This document shows positions 61,572 to 64,000 of a stretch of DNA of 64,000 nt, piece after piece. Position 1 is the stretch's first letter. Each line of letters opens with the position of its first letter. The notes beneath the pieces are model-generated. The model was not told where the DNA came from. It did no database searches and was given only the letters and a program-made list of their open reading frames with translations. The position numbers were made by a program, and so were the translations under genes. Source of the stretch: Sinonovacula constricta (lineage: Eukaryota > Mollusca > Bivalvia > Cardiida > Solecurtidae); NCBI GenBank assembly GCA_007844125.1, contig CM017572.1:33510095-33574094 (forward strand), in the 5' to 3' direction.

Positions 61572-62025
61572 ATTGTCTAGGTAATTTATGACACTTTACT
61601 GTTGTCTTTGTTGCCCCTAGCTATTACAGCCCCATATTTGAAACCTGTTGTTTTAATGTCTAGACAATATGGCTTCGCTTGTTAAATGTCAATAGCCAGG
61701 TGCACAGATGAATTTGCATTAATTTCTCACCTGCTATATTTTAGGTTCTAAGTAAAAAAAGACAGTTATTTAAAAATTATTTTTACCATATGTGCTTATA
61801 ATGATCACCTGATATGATATTTAAATAAAAGGTCTGAGTAATTGAATTATTATTATGATAATACATTAATAACTGTCAACTAAATTGAGATTTCTGTAGT
61901 ATTTTTAAGGCAAAAAAACCTCATCTTTGTAGTATTTGCCAGTATTTGCCACTTTGGGGAGTATTTTCCAGGCCGGTAAATACCGGTAAATACCACCGGT
62001 AAATACCGGGGGTGGTATTTACCGC

Positions 62026-63469
62026 GGTATCCGGAAAAATCCCCGCCCGGACATTTCCCCGTTCGTCATTTTTTGAAGGTCCGGACATTTCCCCGTTCGT
62101 TATTTGTGTAGACCTGGACAAATCCCCGCTCATGAAATTGTAAGGGCGGACAATTCCCCGCTCAATTATGCGTGAAAACTATTTTAATTAATCCTTTACA
62201 GTCTTCCGACTTTTTATTAATTTACCACGGTTTGTGTGTTGTTGTTAATTAAGTCAGCCTCGCTCAATTAAAGTTGTTTGATCGTGGTAATAAATTGCAT
62301 AAGATGTATTTCACAAAAAACAAAATCTGTCATGGAGATCATCACAACGAAAAGCGGTACAAAAAAAACTTGTACATGCAGGCTTTGTATACACGAAGAA
62401 CAAGGAGACGAAAACAACTATCAGATGGGAATGTTCAAAAAGACAATCAAAACAGTGCAAAGGTGCACTCGTGAGTGACAAAGACATCACAACAGTCAAC
62501 TCACTGACAGACCACAGCCATGAGGCAGATCACTTCGCCACTGAAGGACTCAAGCTTCTTACGGAGATCCTGGCTGCTGCGGATGCTAACCGTGGCAAGT
62601 CAGGTCAGATCCTCGCCGACCGGCTGGTGAACCACCCCGTCGAGGTTCGTGCGGCTGTTGGCAAGAAAGAAACCCTTAAGAGAGCGATCCGACGAGCCAA
62701 GAAAGGTGTCACGCCAAAAAGAACCAGCCACAGCTGAAGACATCCCGTCTCCACTACCAGAGGCCTACACGAAGAAGGAAACGACTTCCTGGTGTATGAC
62801 AACCATTCAGATACAAGTCGCACGCAGACACTGAGACAGAGGCCTATAGAACCGTTAACGGCATAGCCACAAGCAGCAAACGACGAAAGAAGTCTGTCGT
62901 CCAACATCAGAAGAAACTGAAGAAGCTGTGCCAGCGAGTTGCCAACTCCGAGAAGACGGTCGAAGAATTCCTTCTTGCGATTGGGAAGTGTGTGCGTCTA
63001 CACTGAACGTTCAGTTGTTGGGGCCTGTAGTGACTGTAGTGTATTTTTGTATAAACTATTTTTATTATTACTATTTATTACTTGATTTTGTTTATTGTTT
63101 TATATCAAACGATGTGCTTGTGTGTGAACTGTGTGTATGCATGACTCTACGTACCTTGCTAAATGAAATAAACATTTGGAAATAAACAGTATTCAAGTTT
63201 TCAATCCTAAACTAACAACTTCAACAGAAGAAGTGATTCAATATTATGTCTATTAATTGTGATTAATCCACTTTAACATGCACAGTAATTTGGATACGAA
63301 AACTTAACTACACCTATTGCTTGGTAAAGCTTGAGCGGGGAATTGTCCACCCTTACAATTTCATGAGCGGGGATTTGTCCGGGACTACACAAATGACGAA
63401 CGGGGAAATGTCCGGACCTACAAAAATGACGAACGGGGAAATGTCCGGGCGGGGAATTGTCCGACATTC
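62026..63469. mobile_element. 1,444-bp Mutator-like element with motif-array arms
   Basis: It is flanked by the 9-bp repeat ATTTACCGC (62017-62025 and 63470-63478) and sits inside the hAT right end, whose sequence becomes continuous when it is removed. The arms are about 140 bp and inverted. Each has five spaced copies of GGACAWWTCCCCG: GGAAAAATCCCCG, GGACATTTCCCCG twice, GGACAAATCCCCG and GGACAATTCCCCG. The inner three-quarters of the arms match nearly perfectly, while the outer 6 bases do not. It carries one decayed gene and a poly(A) signal at 63167-63172. Confidence 0.88.
62332..63006 (+). pseudogene. FLYWCH zinc-finger gene carried by the element, frameshifted
   Basis: From the ATG at 62332 the reading MEIITTKSGTK is broken by a one-base excess in an A8 run (62361-62368). 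In the next frame it continues KLVHAGFVYTKNKETK, then W-E-C-x7-C (W at 62426) and H-S-H, the W...C...C...HxH pattern of FLYWCH domains. About 65 residues follow with LVNHPVEVRAAVGKKETLKR and RRAKKG, a region known after FLYWCH in MULE-type proteins. The frame is lost again near 62700 and recovers in pieces (NDFLVYDN; RRKKSVVQHQKKLKKLCQRV, ending at TGA 63004-63006). No DDE transposase domain is present. There are no introns, and AATAAA lies 160 bp downstream. FLYWCH fingers bind DNA; here it may be a transposase remnant. Confidence 0.7.
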
Positions 63470-63755
63470 ATTTACCGCCCAACCCTGCGTGTCGCCCCCT
63501 TCCAACTTCCCAGGGCCCCGCCGGGCAACCATATGATGTTTGATTTATTGTTAATTACATTACTATATAGTTTCCCCATCAGGACCTACCAACTTCCACA
63601 GGCTAAGTCCCCGCCTGCTGGTTGGAGCCAGGTCCGTGCCTAATCCGTGTAAGCCAGGTTAACTTTTTAAATTTGCACATCACGCACAAGGGGTTCTACA
63701 ATTTAAAATGTAGTTTGGTATAGATGGGGTTTACCACTGTAGCCCTTATTGGATG

Positions 63756-63817
63756 AACCAGCACTTTGTATTTGTGTTAATGAAAGAGGGCTGGTTCCTC
63801 AGTTCGATTCTGAGAGG
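63756..63817 (+). other. Conserved double hairpin, copy B
   Basis: Same two stems as 8921-8979 (AACCAGC/GCTGGTT and CCTCAG/CTGAGAGG). Stems are identical between the copies; the first loop differs at about half of its positions. Confidence 0.45.
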
Positions 63818-64000
63818 GGCTTGTGAAATATCCTTTTTATACTAAAGTTATATTAATATAAGTTTCTTTAAAAGCATCATATTGGGTATTTTAATTAGAA
63901 TATTTATGTTTAAAGATATCATTCTATCATATAATAGAATATTTGATTATATGATGAGGCATGTTCGAGAGGTGAATGGACATTGTTGGGGATTTTTTTT

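Larger units (their letters stand above)
58491..63487. mobile_element. hAT-like element carrying two nested insertions
   Basis: Ends CAGGGTTGG (58491) and CCAACCCTG (63479-63487) are perfect inverses. The 8-bp repeat CGTGTCGC flanks it (58483-58490 and 63488-63495), as expected for hAT. Subterminal GTATTTACCGG / GTATTTGCCAG motifs occur near both ends (58530-58580 and 61935-62020). Removing the LINE (about 58990-61571) and the inner element (62026-63469) leaves about 1 kb with no transposase, so it is non-autonomous. The inner element landed only 9-18 bp from the right end. Confidence 0.85.
54590..64000 (+). repeat. Long dispersed repeat, copy B (interrupted, runs off the window)
   Basis: Collinear with copy A from about 54651 to 58400 and again from 63522 to the window end. 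It lacks the 3.18-kb and 204-bp insertions of A. It has its own 85-bp insertion (55535-55619) and a 5-kb hAT-like insertion (58491-63487). The CCTATCAGG...CAACTTCC block occurs several times in both copies as a degenerate internal repeat of about 100-150 bp. Confidence 0.8.

Overview
This window looks like nuclear DNA of an invertebrate animal, most likely a bivalve mollusc. That is an inference. It rests on AT-rich base composition, intron-containing genes with GT/AG junctions, a B-box/beta-propeller gene of the kind expanded in bivalves, several LINE fragments, tRNA-derived SINEs, and very abundant tandem repeats and short DNA transposons. There is no bacterial operon structure. Host coding sequence is sparse: one three-exon gene that can be read completely, plus the 3' end of a second gene.

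Layout. 0-1.9 kb: remnant of an uncharacterised gene (minus strand) and a GC-rich repeat end. 1.9-9.2 kb: copy A of a long dispersed repeat, interrupted by a 3.18-kb terminal-inverted-repeat element and a 204-bp MITE. 9.5 kb: SINE. 9.9-15.45 kb: two abutting satellites, a ~30-bp minisatellite with a 742-bp higher-order repeat and a ~175-bp satellite with a 4/5-monomer higher-order repeat. 18.6-29.0 kb (minus): a RING-less, B-box-containing TRIM-like gene with three exons. 26-35.5 kb: transposon termini made of repeated motifs, zinc-finger and SAP gene fragments, and a 5'-truncated LINE. 35.9-36.9 kb: a complete 1,054-bp foldback element. 38.2-45.8 kb: a 56/57-bp satellite. 46.2-47.3 kb: a CCATAM hexamer array. 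48.8-50.9 kb: LINE ORF1/endonuclease remnant. 53.2-54.4 kb: last two exons of an unrecognised gene. 54.6-64 kb: copy B of the long repeat, holding a hAT-like element that itself contains a LINE and a Mutator-like element.

The two copies of the long repeat are useful because each supplies the empty site for insertions in the other. That gives exact ends and target-site duplications (TSDs) for several elements without any database. The strongest unusual theme is a set of elements whose ends carry 3-5 spaced copies of a short family-specific motif. Two are complete, both with 9-bp TSDs and ends beginning GG. One of them carries a decayed FLYWCH zinc-finger gene. A fragment of what looks like the amino-terminal zinc finger of a related protein lies just downstream of another such terminus, behind a TATA/initiator-like promoter.
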